From the NCBI RefSeq assembly GCF_002734215.1, contig NZ_NSEB01000002.1:62001-126000 (forward strand): 64,000 bases of DNA. Direction: 5' to 3'. The DNA is from Fredinandcohnia onubensis (GTDB taxonomy: Bacteria; Bacillota; Bacilli; Bacillales; Bacillaceae_L). The position numbers were made by a program, and so were the translations under genes. This document shows positions 53,872 to 62,486 of the stretch, in pieces. The notes below the pieces were generated by a model, which was not told where the DNA came from, ran no database searches, and worked only from the letters and a program-made list of their open reading frames with translations. Numbering within the stretch: position 1 is the stretch's first letter; every line of letters starts with the position of its first letter.

Positions 53872-54828
53872 ATGCTAGAGTTTGAACCATACATAGATCA
53901 ATTTGCAAGAATAAAAGTAATAGGTGTTGGCGGTGGTGGAAATAATGCCGTGAATCGAATGATTGAAGCAGGGGTAGAAGGTGTTGAATTCATAGCAGTA
54001 AACACAGATGGACAAGCACTTAATCAATCAAAAGCAGAAATCACCATTCAAATTGGTGCGTCTTTAACGCGGGGGCTTGGTGCGGGTGCCAATCCCGAAA
54101 TAGGGATGAGAGCCGTTGAAGAAAGCAAGAAAGAGATTGAGGACGCTTTAAGAGGAGCGGACATGGTCTTTGTCACCGCTGGAATGGGCGGTGGTACTGG
54201 TACTGGAGCAGCACCAGAAATTGCAAGAATTGCTAAGAAGCTAGGCTCATTAACAATAGGTGTTGTAACAAGACCATTCCGATTTGAAGGTCGTAAGCGT
54301 GCTGTTAATGCAGATGCAGGAATCGATGCAATGAAGGAAGCGGTTGACACCTTAATTATCATTCCCAATGAGAAATTATTGGAGATTGTCGATAAGCGTA
54401 CACCGATGATTGAAGCCTTCCGCGAAGCAGACAATGTTCTACTTCGAGGGGTACAAGGGATTTCCGATTTAATTGCGGTCCCAGGTTTAATTAATCTGGA
54501 TTTCGCGGATGTAAAAACAGTCATGTCACACAGAGGAACAGCTTTGATGGGAATCGGTATGGCAAAAGGGGACGGACGTGCAGTTGAAGCGGCTAATAAA
54601 GCAATCAATAGTCCACTTCTTGAGACATCTATAAGCGGAGCACGTGGTGTCATTTTAAATATTACAGGCGGAAGAAATTTAAGCCTATTCGAAATACAAG
54701 AAGCGGCCGACGTGATTTCATCAGCAACACATGAAGATTTAAACATGATCTTTGGATCAGTCATTAATGACAATTTGAAAGATGAAATTATCGTGACGGT
54801 CATTGCGACAGGATTTACTGAAAATTAA
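53872..54828 (+). CDS. FtsZ paralog without linker and C-terminal tail
   Basis: A 318-residue tubulin-fold GTPase nearly collinear with residues 1-316 of B. subtilis FtsZ. GGGGNN (19-24), the signature GMGGGTGTG (104-112) and T7 loop NLDFAD (208-213) with its catalytic Asp are all intact, so GTP binding and hydrolysis look possible. The protein stops at ATGFTEN, where the globular core ends. The intrinsically disordered linker and conserved C-terminal peptide (which bind FtsA, SepF, ZapA and EzrA) are absent. The gene stands alone, 44 bp upstream RBS AAGGAGG, with terminator after; it is not beside ftsA. It is best read as a second FtsZ with a different role. Confidence 0.9.
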   Translation: MLEFEPYIDQFARIKVIGVGGGGNNAVNRMIEAGVEGVEFIAVNTDGQALNQSKAEITIQIGASLTRGLGAGANPEIGMRAVEESKKEIEDALRGADMVFVTAGMGGGTGTGAAPEIARIAKKLGSLTIGVVTRPFRFEGRKRAVNADAGIDAMKEAVDTLIIIPNEKLLEIVDKRTPMIEAFREADNVLLRGVQGISDLIAVPGLINLDFADVKTVMSHRGTALMGIGMAKGDGRAVEAANKAINSPLLETSISGARGVILNITGGRNLSLFEIQEAADVISSATHEDLNMIFGSVINDNLKDEIIVTVIATGFTEN

Positions 54829-54833
54829 AGAGA

Positions 54834-54866
54834 AGAGGCACCCCTTTAGGAGGTGCCTCTTTGTCT
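54834..54866 (+). terminator. Terminator of the FtsZ paralog
   Basis: AGAGGCACC and GGTGCCTCT pair around CCTTTAGGA and are followed by TTG; it also serves the converging aldo-keto reductase gene. Confidence 0.8.
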
Positions 54867-54867
54867 A

Positions 54868-55785
54868 TTACGGAAGTAAATAGCCAGCAGCTAGAAAAAT
54901 ACTGTACCAATCTTCACGGGATAACTGAACTTCACTTGCCTTAACGGAATCCTTTAATCGCTCTATATTCATGGTTCCAATTACAGGCTGCATGTTAGCG
55001 GGATGACGTAATAGCCAAGCAATTGCAATGGTCGTATTCGATACACCGTATTTTTCTGCAATTTCATCAATTTTTTGATTTAATTCTGGACATTTTTCAT
55101 TGCCGAGAAAAGGTCCTTCAAAATAACCATATTGAAAAGGTGACCATGGTTGAATGGTAATGTCATTCAATCGGCAAAAATCAAGGACATCTCCATCACG
55201 GTTAATGGATTGATCAATTTGCATATTAGCGGTAACCCCACTTGCAATCATGTGGGCATTTGGGATGCTTAATTGCAGCTGATTTGCGACAATTGGCTGC
55301 TTCACATATTTTTTTAATAACTGTATTTGCATCGGCTTTTGGTTAGATACTCCAAAATGACGAACCTTACCTGAGGATTCCAACACATCGAATGCTTCTG
55401 CAACCTCTTCAGGCTCAACGAGGGCATCCGGACGATGTAAAAGGAGAACATCAAGATAGTCCGTTTTAAGCCGTTTTAAGATTCCGTCAACGGAATTAAG
55501 GATATGTTCTTTTGAAAAATCAAACATTCCTTTTCGAATGCCACATTTAGATTGAAGAATAATTTTCTCCCTCACATCATCGTTCATATGTATTGCATCT
55601 GCGAAGATTTCTTCACAAGTGCCACTACCGTAAATATCAGCATGGTCAAAAAAGTTTGCTCCGTTTTCTAATGCCGTTTGCACAAACGCTTCTGCCTCAG
55701 GCTTCTTTAATGAGTTTATTCTCATACACCCTACCGCCACAACTGGAACCTCTAGTGAACTGGTGCCTAGTTTTATTTTTCGCAT
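54868..55785 (-). CDS. Aldo/keto reductase
   Basis: A 305-residue NADPH-dependent oxidoreductase. The catalytic tetrad is visible: Asp47 and Tyr52 in FFDHADIYG, Lys in LQSKCGI and His in LLLHRPD. The fold is complete and the C-terminus carries the cofactor motif IAWLLRHPANMQPVIGTMNIERL, given here by its core PVIGTMNIERL. It resembles YdhF-type proteins; the substrate is unknown. It converges with the FtsZ paralog and shares its terminator. Confidence 0.92.
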   Translation of the reverse strand: MRKIKLGTSSLEVPVVAVGCMRINSLKKPEAEAFVQTALENGANFFDHADIYGSGTCEEIFADAIHMNDDVREKIILQSKCGIRKGMFDFSKEHILNSVDGILKRLKTDYLDVLLLHRPDALVEPEEVAEAFDVLESSGKVRHFGVSNQKPMQIQLLKKYVKQPIVANQLQLSIPNAHMIASGVTANMQIDQSINRDGDVLDFCRLNDITIQPWSPFQYGYFEGPFLGNEKCPELNQKIDEIAEKYGVSNTTIAIAWLLRHPANMQPVIGTMNIERLKDSVKASEVQLSREDWYSIFLAAGYLLP

Positions 55786-55893
55786 TGTGTTAAACCTCCA
55801 AGTTATAATATAGGACTGTTATTACTGTTGCCCATTTCTAGTCTACATATTTCGATATGGATTGGAAAGTATAGAAAAAAGGGAGGTTTTGTG

Positions 55894-56052
55894 ATGAATC
55901 GAATAAAACGTTTATTCATGCTGTTATTATTAGCATTTCCGATGTTTTTCTTAATGGGTTGTGGAGATGACGAAAGACCTGAGGAAGGCGAGGACATCGA
56001 AGAGATCGAAGAGGAAGATGAAATCGGTGACGGCGAAATAGATGATGAGTAG
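55894..56052 (+). CDS. Small acidic lipoprotein
   Basis: A 52-residue product. The ATG at 55894 follows GGGAGG; an earlier ATG at 55828 has no such site. The signal peptide ends in LMGC with the lipid-bearing Cys23. The mature part of 30 residues is almost all Asp and Glu (CGDDERPEEGEDIEEIEEED start), so it would form a strongly negative surface patch, possibly binding cations or spacing other proteins. No family is recognised. It is single and has its own terminator. Confidence 0.7.
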   Translation: MNRIKRLFMLLLLAFPMFFLMGCGDDERPEEGEDIEEIEEEDEIGDGEIDDE

Positions 56053-56058
56053 AAAGTA

Positions 56059-56099
56059 AAAAGGAGCTCCCCCTAACTTGGGAGGAACTCCTTTTTTTA
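56059..56099 (+). terminator. Terminator between the lipoprotein and doxX
   Basis: AAAAGGAGCTCC and GGAACTCCTTTT pair around a loop with CCCTAACTTGG, followed by T-run; usable from both sides. Confidence 0.85.
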
Positions 56100-56100
56100 G

Positions 56101-56604
56101 TTATGCAGTTGTTGTTGCTGTTTTAGTATCTTTTTTCGCATTGATTCGTTTTGCTAGGAAGGGTATTGCAAATCTATCTACACCGTAGTAGTATGTTGCA
56201 GCGCCTGCGAATAAGAGAATAACTGCTAATGTGTAAAGTACTGGGTTTGTGCTAACTGTTCCAGCAAGTAAGAAGTTCAGGTTCATGAATGCACCTGCAA
56301 TTAATGCTGGGATTGTTGCAGCACCTAAGATTAATCCAAGTCCAACTAGAACTTCGCCCCATGGAATAAGTACGTTAATGATTTCAACGTTTGGAGCGGC
56401 AAAGCCTTCTAAGAATGTTGCGTACCAACCTGCTACTGCTGGGTGTTCGCCACCAGCTTTTGCAAGTGCTCCTTGTAGGAATCCGCCTGCGTCAAATCCT
56501 CCAGTTAATTTATGAAAACCAGCTTCTAGCCATTGAATACCTAACCATACACGTAATACTGTCCAAATAACTGCCATTTTAGGTCCTTTTAAGAATGTTC
56601 TCAT
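56101..56604 (-). CDS. DoxX family membrane protein
   Basis: A 167-residue protein with four predicted helices. The conserved DoxX segments WLGIQWLEAGFHKLTGG and PWGEVLVGLGLILG are visible. Family members include the CatD/MhqP-type proteins tied to quinone or thiol stress and the small subunit of archaeal thiosulfate:quinone oxidoreductase. AAAGGGGAG precedes the ATG. Two Rex/Fnr-type palindromes lie upstream, so low oxygen or a high NADH/NAD ratio may control it. Confidence 0.85.
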   Translation of the reverse strand: MRTFLKGPKMAVIWTVLRVWLGIQWLEAGFHKLTGGFDAGGFLQGALAKAGGEHPAVAGWYATFLEGFAAPNVEIINVLIPWGEVLVGLGLILGAATIPALIAGAFMNLNFLLAGTVSTNPVLYTLAVILLFAGAATYYYGVDRFAIPFLAKRINAKKDTKTATTTA

Positions 56605-56628
56605 CTTAATCTCCCCTTTTATTTTATA

Positions 56629-56646
56629 TTGTGAAATTATTCACAA
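56629..56646 (-). promoter_or_regulatory. Rex/Fnr-type operator 1 of doxX
   Basis: TTGTGAAATTATTCACAA has the arms TTGTGAA and TTCACAA and is 25 bp before the doxX ATG. The site at 33387-33404 is its exact reverse complement. Confidence 0.7.
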
Positions 56647-56696
56647 GGTGTTTTAAAAAAATATGATTGCTTTAGCTGCCAGCTTGTGTAGTTAGT

Positions 56697-56714
56697 TTGT
56701 GAAGTTTTTCACTA
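56697..56714 (-). promoter_or_regulatory. Rex/Fnr-type operator 2 of doxX
   Basis: TTGTGAAGTTTTTCACTA differs from the arm consensus only at the right end; the flanks GTTAG and CTAAC extend the symmetry. The two sites lie 68 bp apart. Confidence 0.55.
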
Positions 56715-56945
56715 ACTTTCTACACTCTTAATATACAGCGGATTTTCAATTAAAGCAATAGGCTTCACAAATATGACACAATTGTTTTTTAGGTTCTATA
56801 TTTAGGCCAAATTATAGGGAATTATAACAATCACCGAAAATTTAAATAAGGGAAAATTTTTCAAAAAGTGTTTGACTTTGGGTATTTTACATTCTATAAT
56901 CCATTTATAAAGTAAAACTAGAACGTATTAATTTAATAAAGGACT

Positions 56946-57092
56946 CTTATCCAGAGCGGTGGAGGGACATGGCCCTACGAAACCCGGCAACCTTCAAGAT
57001 TATTCTTGAAAAGGTGCTAATTCCATCAGGTAAAATTACCTGAAAGATAAGAGGAGGAAAAAGCCCTCTTCTTACTGAAGAGGGCTTTTTTC
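56946..57092 (+). promoter_or_regulatory. SAM-I riboswitch (S-box) ahead of the sulfonate-type transporter
   Basis: The core begins CTTATCCAGAGCGGTGGAGG and includes GACATGGCCC, CGAAACCCGGCAACC and GGTGCTAATTCC, with the P4 and P1 closing at AGATAAG near 57050. The terminator arms AAGCCCTCTTC and GAAGAGGGCTT (57061-57086) are followed by TTTTT. SAM binding would end transcription, so the operon that follows should be on only when methionine or SAM is low. Confidence 0.95.
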
Positions 57093-57168
57093 ATCGTTTG
57101 GGTATGAAAGTTAGATGTTGTATTAGTACTAACCCTAGTTTTCCTATAAAAATACTGGAGGTATATAT

Positions 57169-58164
57169 ATGAAAAAAATAAGCGTGATTTTAACTGCTGT
57201 ATTACTGTTGATCGGAATTGTAGGCTGTTCAAACAGCTCAAGTAAAGCTAGCCAAGGAAATGATAAACCAGAAAAAATTACATTAGATTATGCCTTTTAC
57301 TCGCCTACAAGTCTCGTGTTAAAAGAGTTTGGGTGGGCTGAGGAAGCATTCAAAGAAGAGGGAATTAAGGTTGAATTTGTTTTAAGTCAAGGAAGTAATA
57401 AAGCACTAGAATTTTTAAATAGTGGAAGTGCGGACTTCGGTTCATCTGCAGGGGCAGCAGCTCTTATGGCTAAAGCAAAGGGAGCTCCAATTGAATCCGT
57501 GTATATTTACTCAAAGCCAGAGTGGACAGCATTGGTGGCAAATAAAGATTCAAAGATCCAAAGCATAAGTGATTTAAAGGGGAAAAAGGTTGCGGCAACC
57601 ATCGGGACAGATCCATATATTTTCCTATTACGTGCCTTAAATGAGGAAGGGTTAAGCCCATCAGATGTTGAAATCGTTAATTTACAGCATGGAGATGGAG
57701 CGGCAGCGTTATCTTCTGGTCAGGTAGATGCATGGTCAGGGTTGGATCCTCATATGGCAAGAGTTGAATTAGAAACGGATGCGAACCTTTTTTACCGCAA
57801 TGCAGATTTTAATACGTATGGAACCTTAAATGTGCATTCTGAGTTTGCGGAAAAATATCCTAAGTACGTTGAAAAAGTCATTGAGGTCTATGAAAAGGCT
57901 CGTAAATGGGTCCTAGAAAATCCAGAAGAAACAGCAGAAATCTTGGCAAAATCGGCAAATATTGATATTGAAGTTGCAAATAAACAATTAAATGAACGAA
58001 ATGATTTTTCTAATCCTGTTCCTGGTGAAATACAAATTGAGGCATTAACAGAAGCGGGTAAGGTGCTTCAAGCGCAGGACATCATCGGAAAAGATGTTGA
58101 ATTGGATCAACTAGTTGAAGAATTAATTAATCCTACGTTTGCGGAAAACGTAATTAAACAATAG
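57169..58164 (+). CDS. Sulfonate/taurine-type ABC transporter binding lipoprotein
   Basis: A 331-residue lipoprotein with signal peptide ending in IVGC (Cys20). The body is an NMT1/SsuA-like binding protein (about 40-330; SDLKGKKVAATIGTDPYIF). S-box control suggests a sulfur-containing cargo, perhaps an alkanesulfonate, taurine or a methionine precursor. TACTGGAGG precedes the ATG. It starts an operon with its permease, ATPase and a CoA ligase. Confidence 0.88.
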   Translation: MKKISVILTAVLLLIGIVGCSNSSSKASQGNDKPEKITLDYAFYSPTSLVLKEFGWAEEAFKEEGIKVEFVLSQGSNKALEFLNSGSADFGSSAGAAALMAKAKGAPIESVYIYSKPEWTALVANKDSKIQSISDLKGKKVAATIGTDPYIFLLRALNEEGLSPSDVEIVNLQHGDGAAALSSGQVDAWSGLDPHMARVELETDANLFYRNADFNTYGTLNVHSEFAEKYPKYVEKVIEVYEKARKWVLENPEETAEILAKSANIDIEVANKQLNERNDFSNPVPGEIQIEALTEAGKVLQAQDIIGKDVELDQLVEELINPTFAENVIKQ

Positions 58165-58215
58165 AGGTTAGTGCCTCTTTCGTAACGGCACTCCCTCGTG
58201 ATAGGAGAGGGTAAA

Positions 58216-59046
58216 ATGAGCACAAAAGGCGGAGCGTTGACTAGACAAATTAAGGTGAAACCGAAGCGTGAGTTTGTTTTATCAGGAAGTGTAAAAGTAA
58301 TTCTACTTGGGAGTATCATCCCAGCTATTTTAATCGTGGTTTGGCAATATTTAAGCCATATTGGTGTCCTTGAAGGGCATCTTATGCCAGCACCAACGGT
58401 TATCCTTGCGAAAATCATTGAATTTGCTGGAGATGGAAGTCTTTGGGGCCATATCGGCATTACTTTATATCGAATCTTTTTTGGTTTTCTAATCGGGGTT
58501 GTTGCTGCTGTTATCTTTGGTTCATTGGTCGGCTATTTCAGAATTGCTGAGCAGTTACTCGATCCGATGATTCAGGCTTTCCGTTCTATCCCGTCCCTTG
58601 CTTGGGTGCCCCTTTTTATCTTGTGGATGGGGATTGCAGAACCGTCAAAAATTACATTAATCGCTGTTGGAGTATTTTTTCCAGTTTATTTAAATATCGT
58701 GTCAGGTATTCAGGGTGTTGACCGAAAGTTGATCGAGGTAGGGAAAATCTATAATTTTTCAACGTTTGAGTTAATTAGAAAGGTCATATTGCCTGCATCC
58801 CTTCCTTCTTTTCTAGTTGGAATCCGAAGTGGGTTAGGGCTAGGGTGGATGTTTGTTGTTGCAGCTGAATTAATGGGTGCTAGTCAGGGGATTGGATATT
58901 TGCTTGTTGTTGGCCAAAACTCCTATTCTCCTGAAACGGTTATCGCAAGCATCGTCCTATTTGCGATTTTAGGTAAAATATCAGACTCAATTTTGAAGAA
59001 AACAGAGGAAAAAACACTTCATTGGCAGGACAGCTTTGTGAAGTAG
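58216..59046 (+). CDS. Sulfonate-type ABC transporter permease (SsuC-like)
   Basis: A 276-residue permease with about six helices and the BPD_transp_1 domain (about 90-265), including the coupling loop with FSTFELIRKVILPASLPSF. The ATG at 58216 follows GGAGAGGG; an ATG at 58198 lies within that area and is less likely. It forms the membrane part of the importer whose ATPase follows 20 bp later. Confidence 0.9.
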   Translation: MSTKGGALTRQIKVKPKREFVLSGSVKVILLGSIIPAILIVVWQYLSHIGVLEGHLMPAPTVILAKIIEFAGDGSLWGHIGITLYRIFFGFLIGVVAAVIFGSLVGYFRIAEQLLDPMIQAFRSIPSLAWVPLFILWMGIAEPSKITLIAVGVFFPVYLNIVSGIQGVDRKLIEVGKIYNFSTFELIRKVILPASLPSFLVGIRSGLGLGWMFVVAAELMGASQGIGYLLVVGQNSYSPETVIASIVLFAILGKISDSILKKTEEKTLHWQDSFVK

Positions 59047-59066
59047 ACCCGAAAGGATGAATAAAG

Positions 59067-59780
59067 ATGCTGGCAGTTCAAAATGTCTCTAGAACCTTTT
59101 CGAACGGTGCGACAGGGTTTAAAAATATTAATCTTGAAACAAAACAAGGTGAAATTGTGGGTGTATTAGGTACGAGTGGGTGTGGAAAAAGCACCTTATT
59201 GCGTGTCCTAGCTGGATTAGATTCCGATTATACAGGTACGGTGAAAATAAGTGGTGACATCATTAAGTCCGTTCATGAGAAAGTTGGCGTTATTTTTCAA
59301 GAATCACGTTTAATGCCATGGTTGACAGTATTAGAGAATATCTCATTTGGTTTAAAGAATGATAGTAAGAAAAGTGGAAAAGCTCAGGAATATGTAAAAC
59401 TAGTAGGATTGCAAGGATTTGAAAATCATTATCCAAAGGATATCTCCGGTGGGATGGCACAACGAGTATCGATTGCTCGTGCACTTATCACAGCACCTCA
59501 AGTTTTACTATTAGATGAGCCATTTAGTGCACTTGATGCATTTACAAAAATGCAGTTGCAGGATTTGCTGCTGACGATTTGGGAGAAATACAAATCAACG
59601 ATGATCGTCGTTACTCATGATATCGATGAAGCACTTTATTTATGTGACAGGATTGTTATTTTAAAGGGGCAGCCGGGTGAAATCTATCAAACGATACAAA
59701 TTGATTATCCAAAACCCAGGTCCCGTGGGGATATAAAGTTGGCACAATTGAAGGCAGAAATATTATCTCTATTAAGCTAA
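59067..59780 (+). CDS. Sulfonate-type ABC transporter ATPase (SsuB-like)
   Basis: A 237-residue ATPase with Walker A GTSGCGKST (about 34-42), signature ISGGMAQRVSIARAL (about 129-143) and Walker B LLLDEPFSALD (about 149-159). It powers the SsuC permease; the binding protein is encoded upstream. The operon is read from the S-box. Confidence 0.92.
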   Translation: MLAVQNVSRTFSNGATGFKNINLETKQGEIVGVLGTSGCGKSTLLRVLAGLDSDYTGTVKISGDIIKSVHEKVGVIFQESRLMPWLTVLENISFGLKNDSKKSGKAQEYVKLVGLQGFENHYPKDISGGMAQRVSIARALITAPQVLLLDEPFSALDAFTKMQLQDLLLTIWEKYKSTMIVVTHDIDEALYLCDRIVILKGQPGEIYQTIQIDYPKPRSRGDIKLAQLKAEILSLLS

Positions 59781-59798
59781 AGAAAGGGGAGAGTTGAA

Positions 59799-61508
59799 TT
59801 GACAACAACACAATTAGGTACGATAAGACCTTTTGATGAGGCCTATAATCTAAAAGACTATGATCAGGTGTATAAGGACTTTTCGTGGGAAGAAGTTGAA
59901 AAAGACTTTAGTTGGTATCAAACAGGGCAAGTCAATATGGCTTATGAATGTATTGACCGGCATGTAGAAGATGGGTATGGAGACAAAGTCGCCCTTCACT
60001 ACATAAATGAAGATGAGGAACAGATTTTTACCTTTAAAGATATCAAAGATAAGTCGGACCATTTAGCATCGGTGTTAAAAAAGTATGGCGTGAATAAGGG
60101 AGATATTGTGTTTATCTTTTTGCCAAAAAATCCGGAAATGTATATTGCGATGATTGCAGCGGTTAAAATAGGTGCCGTTGCAGGACCGCTTTTTGAAGCA
60201 TTTATGGAGGATGCGGTAAGGGATCGGATTTCGGACTGTGAGGGTCGTTATCTAATCACAGATTCAGAGTTGGTAAAAAGAGTCCCAAAACAAGAATTGC
60301 CTTCACTCGAAACAGTGTTTATTACGGAAGGACCTGAAAAGTGTCAGGAAAATGAAATCTCACTTGTAGAGGCATTAGCAGAAACGAAAAGTGAGAACAG
60401 TGTCGTTGAATGGTTGGAGCTTGAGGATCGCCTTAATATTCACTATACAAGTGGATCAACCGGGAAACCAAAGGGAATTGTGCATGCACATCGCGCGATG
60501 ATTCAGCAGTACCAAACCGGAAAGTGGGTCCTTGATTTAAAAGAGGATGATATTTATTGGTGTACAGCACATCCCGGCTGGGTGACAGGAACGGTGTACG
60601 GAATCTTTGCTCCTTGGCTAAATCGTGCCACAATTGTCGTTAACGGCGGGAGATTTAATGCAGATTCCTGGTATTCAACAATTGAAAAAACAGGGGTAAC
60701 GGTTTGGTATAGTGCACCTACAGCTTTCAGAATGCTAAAGGCAGAGGGGAATGAAGTGTTAAACAAATACGATTTACGTTCATTACGGCATATTTTAAGT
60801 GTGGGAGAGCCGTTAAACCCTGAGGTTATTACCTGGGGGATTGAAACTTTAGGGAAAAGAATCCACGATACATGGTGGATGACAGAAACGGGCGGACAAT
60901 TGATCGTTAATCTTCCATCTGAGGTCATTAAACCAGGCTCAATGGGGAGACCTTTTCCAGGTATTGAAGTTGCAATAATCGACGATGACGGAAATCCGCT
61001 TCCTAATGGTCAGGTTGGTCATCTTGGCATTAAGGCATCTTGGCCATCAATCATGAGAGAAGTTTGGAAAAATGAAGAGAAATATCATTCATACTTTGTA
61101 AATGGTTGGTATGTATCAGGTGACTTGGCGATTTTAGATGAGGATGGTTATGTGTTTTTCCAAGGGCGAAGCGATGATATGATTAATTCTTCTGGAGAGC
61201 GAATAGGTCCATTTGAAGTTGAAAGTAAGCTAATTGAGCATCAAGCGGTTGCTGAAGCTGGTGTCATCGGAAAGCCAGACCCAATAAGAGGGGAAATCGT
61301 AAAGGCCTTTATCGTTCTAAAGAATGGTTATACTCCATCGAAAGAGTTACTAGAGGATATCCGCGTGTTTGTAAAACAACATCTTGCAGCACATTCTGCT
61401 CCAAGGGAAATTGAAGTATTGGATGAACTGCCGAAAACAAAGATCAGCGGAAAAATTTTAAGAAGAGAGCTAAAAGCACGAGAACTAGAAAAAGAGGTCG
61501 TAAGTTAA
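59799..61508 (+). CDS. AcsA-like acyl-CoA synthetase
   Basis: A 569-residue AMP-binding ligase, very similar to B. subtilis AcsA (572). The phosphate loop TSGSTGKPKG, the adenine motif TWWMTETGGQ and the C-terminal SGKILRREL with the lysine used for catalysis (and for acetylation control in AcsA) are present. Start is TTG at 59799 after AAAGGGGAG. It should make acetyl- or propionyl-CoA from the acid. Its place directly after a transporter under the S-box is unusual: the true acsA lies beside acuABC, so this is a paralog, perhaps for another acid. Confidence 0.85.
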   Translation: MTTTQLGTIRPFDEAYNLKDYDQVYKDFSWEEVEKDFSWYQTGQVNMAYECIDRHVEDGYGDKVALHYINEDEEQIFTFKDIKDKSDHLASVLKKYGVNKGDIVFIFLPKNPEMYIAMIAAVKIGAVAGPLFEAFMEDAVRDRISDCEGRYLITDSELVKRVPKQELPSLETVFITEGPEKCQENEISLVEALAETKSENSVVEWLELEDRLNIHYTSGSTGKPKGIVHAHRAMIQQYQTGKWVLDLKEDDIYWCTAHPGWVTGTVYGIFAPWLNRATIVVNGGRFNADSWYSTIEKTGVTVWYSAPTAFRMLKAEGNEVLNKYDLRSLRHILSVGEPLNPEVITWGIETLGKRIHDTWWMTETGGQLIVNLPSEVIKPGSMGRPFPGIEVAIIDDDGNPLPNGQVGHLGIKASWPSIMREVWKNEEKYHSYFVNGWYVSGDLAILDEDGYVFFQGRSDDMINSSGERIGPFEVESKLIEHQAVAEAGVIGKPDPIRGEIVKAFIVLKNGYTPSKELLEDIRVFVKQHLAAHSAPREIEVLDELPKTKISGKILRRELKARELEKEVVS

Positions 61509-61556
61509 GGCATTTGCGTATTGATTAAACGATGAAATTAAATAGGTATATGAAAA

Positions 61557-61590
61557 AACAGCGTGAGATCGTATTCACGCTGTTTTATTT
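61557..61590 (+). terminator. Terminator of the S-box operon
   Basis: AACAGCGTGA and TCACGCTGTT pair around GATCGTAT and are followed by TTATTT. Confidence 0.85.
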
Positions 61591-61746
61591 ATCCAGAGGA
61601 AAGGATACAACTGTGAATTGTACAGTGATAAACGACAAAGAAAGTCTCATACGGGTTGTAACAAACTCCAATATGGCCAGTACTATTTTCTACTCACATT
61701 CTGACACATTGCGGCTGATTCAGGAAACGGAGTTCGAATACCTGCA

Positions 61747-62275
61747 GATTGCGACACGCGGCAGGTTGTATCGGTCATCCGAGTCGGAATTCTCAGTTGA
61801 TTGCGACACGTGACAGGTATGTATCGGTCATCTGAGTCAGAAACCGCAGTTGATTGCGACATGCGACAGGTATGTATCGGTCATCTGAGTCAGAAACCCC
61901 AGTTGATTGCGACACACGACAGGTTGTATCGGTCAGGCTGAGTCAGAAACCCTAGTTGATTGCGACACGCGGCAGGTTGTATCGGTCATCTGAGTCAGAA
62001 ACCCTAGTTGATTGCGACACGCGGCAGGTTGTATCGGTCATCCAAGTCAGAATTCCCAGTTGATTGCGACACGCGACAGGTATGTATCGGTCATCTGAGT
62101 CAGAAACCGCAGTTGATTGCGACATCCGACAGGTATGTATCGGTCATCCGAGTCAGAAACCCCAGTGGACTGCGACACGCTGACAGGTTGCAGCAGTCAT
62201 CGAAGTCCGAAATCCCGGTTGATTGCGACACGCCGACAGGTTGAAGAGGTCATCCGAGTCCGAATCACCCAATCA
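61747..62275. repeat. Tandem array of about ten 52-53 bp units
   Basis: Units begin with GATTGCGACACGCGACAGG and continue through TATCGGTCATCTGAGTCAG to about CCCAGTT. Unit starts are 61747, 61799, 61852, 61905, 61958, 62010, 62062, 62115, 62168 and 62221, so the period is 52 or 53 and the whole unit, not only part of it, is conserved. Most differences are single bases; the last two units and a degenerate one before 61747 have drifted. The period is not a multiple of three and no ribosome site leads in, so it is not coding. Its GC content is above that of the flanks. Function unknown. Confidence 0.9.
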
Positions 62276-62486
62276 TTCGAACACACGGAGTGCGTTTGTT
62301 TGTGCTATAAGTCCGAATCACATTTTTTCTCTAATTAAAGACAATGTCAGTTTACACTCCATATCTTAGGCTTTCCTATACGATAACGGTCAAATAAATT
62401 TAGATTCATTATTTTGAATAAAAGCCTAATGTCTCACAAGAGGACAGTATAAATGTTATAATTTGTGAAAAAGGGCGGTGGGTAGA

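Noticed and set aside
54048-54803. 251-codon frame on the minus strand inside the FtsZ paralog
   Set aside because: It is the mirror of a strongly conserved coding gene and has no ribosome site; FtsZ motifs decide the strand.
61747-62275. CRISPR array
   Set aside because: The full 52-53 bp unit is conserved; there are no unique spacers between short repeats and no cas gene nearby.
61532-62338. Small reading frames across the tandem repeat (61532-61813, 62008-62244, 62117-62338)
   Set aside because: They run through a repeat whose period is not a multiple of three, lack ribosome sites and resemble no protein.
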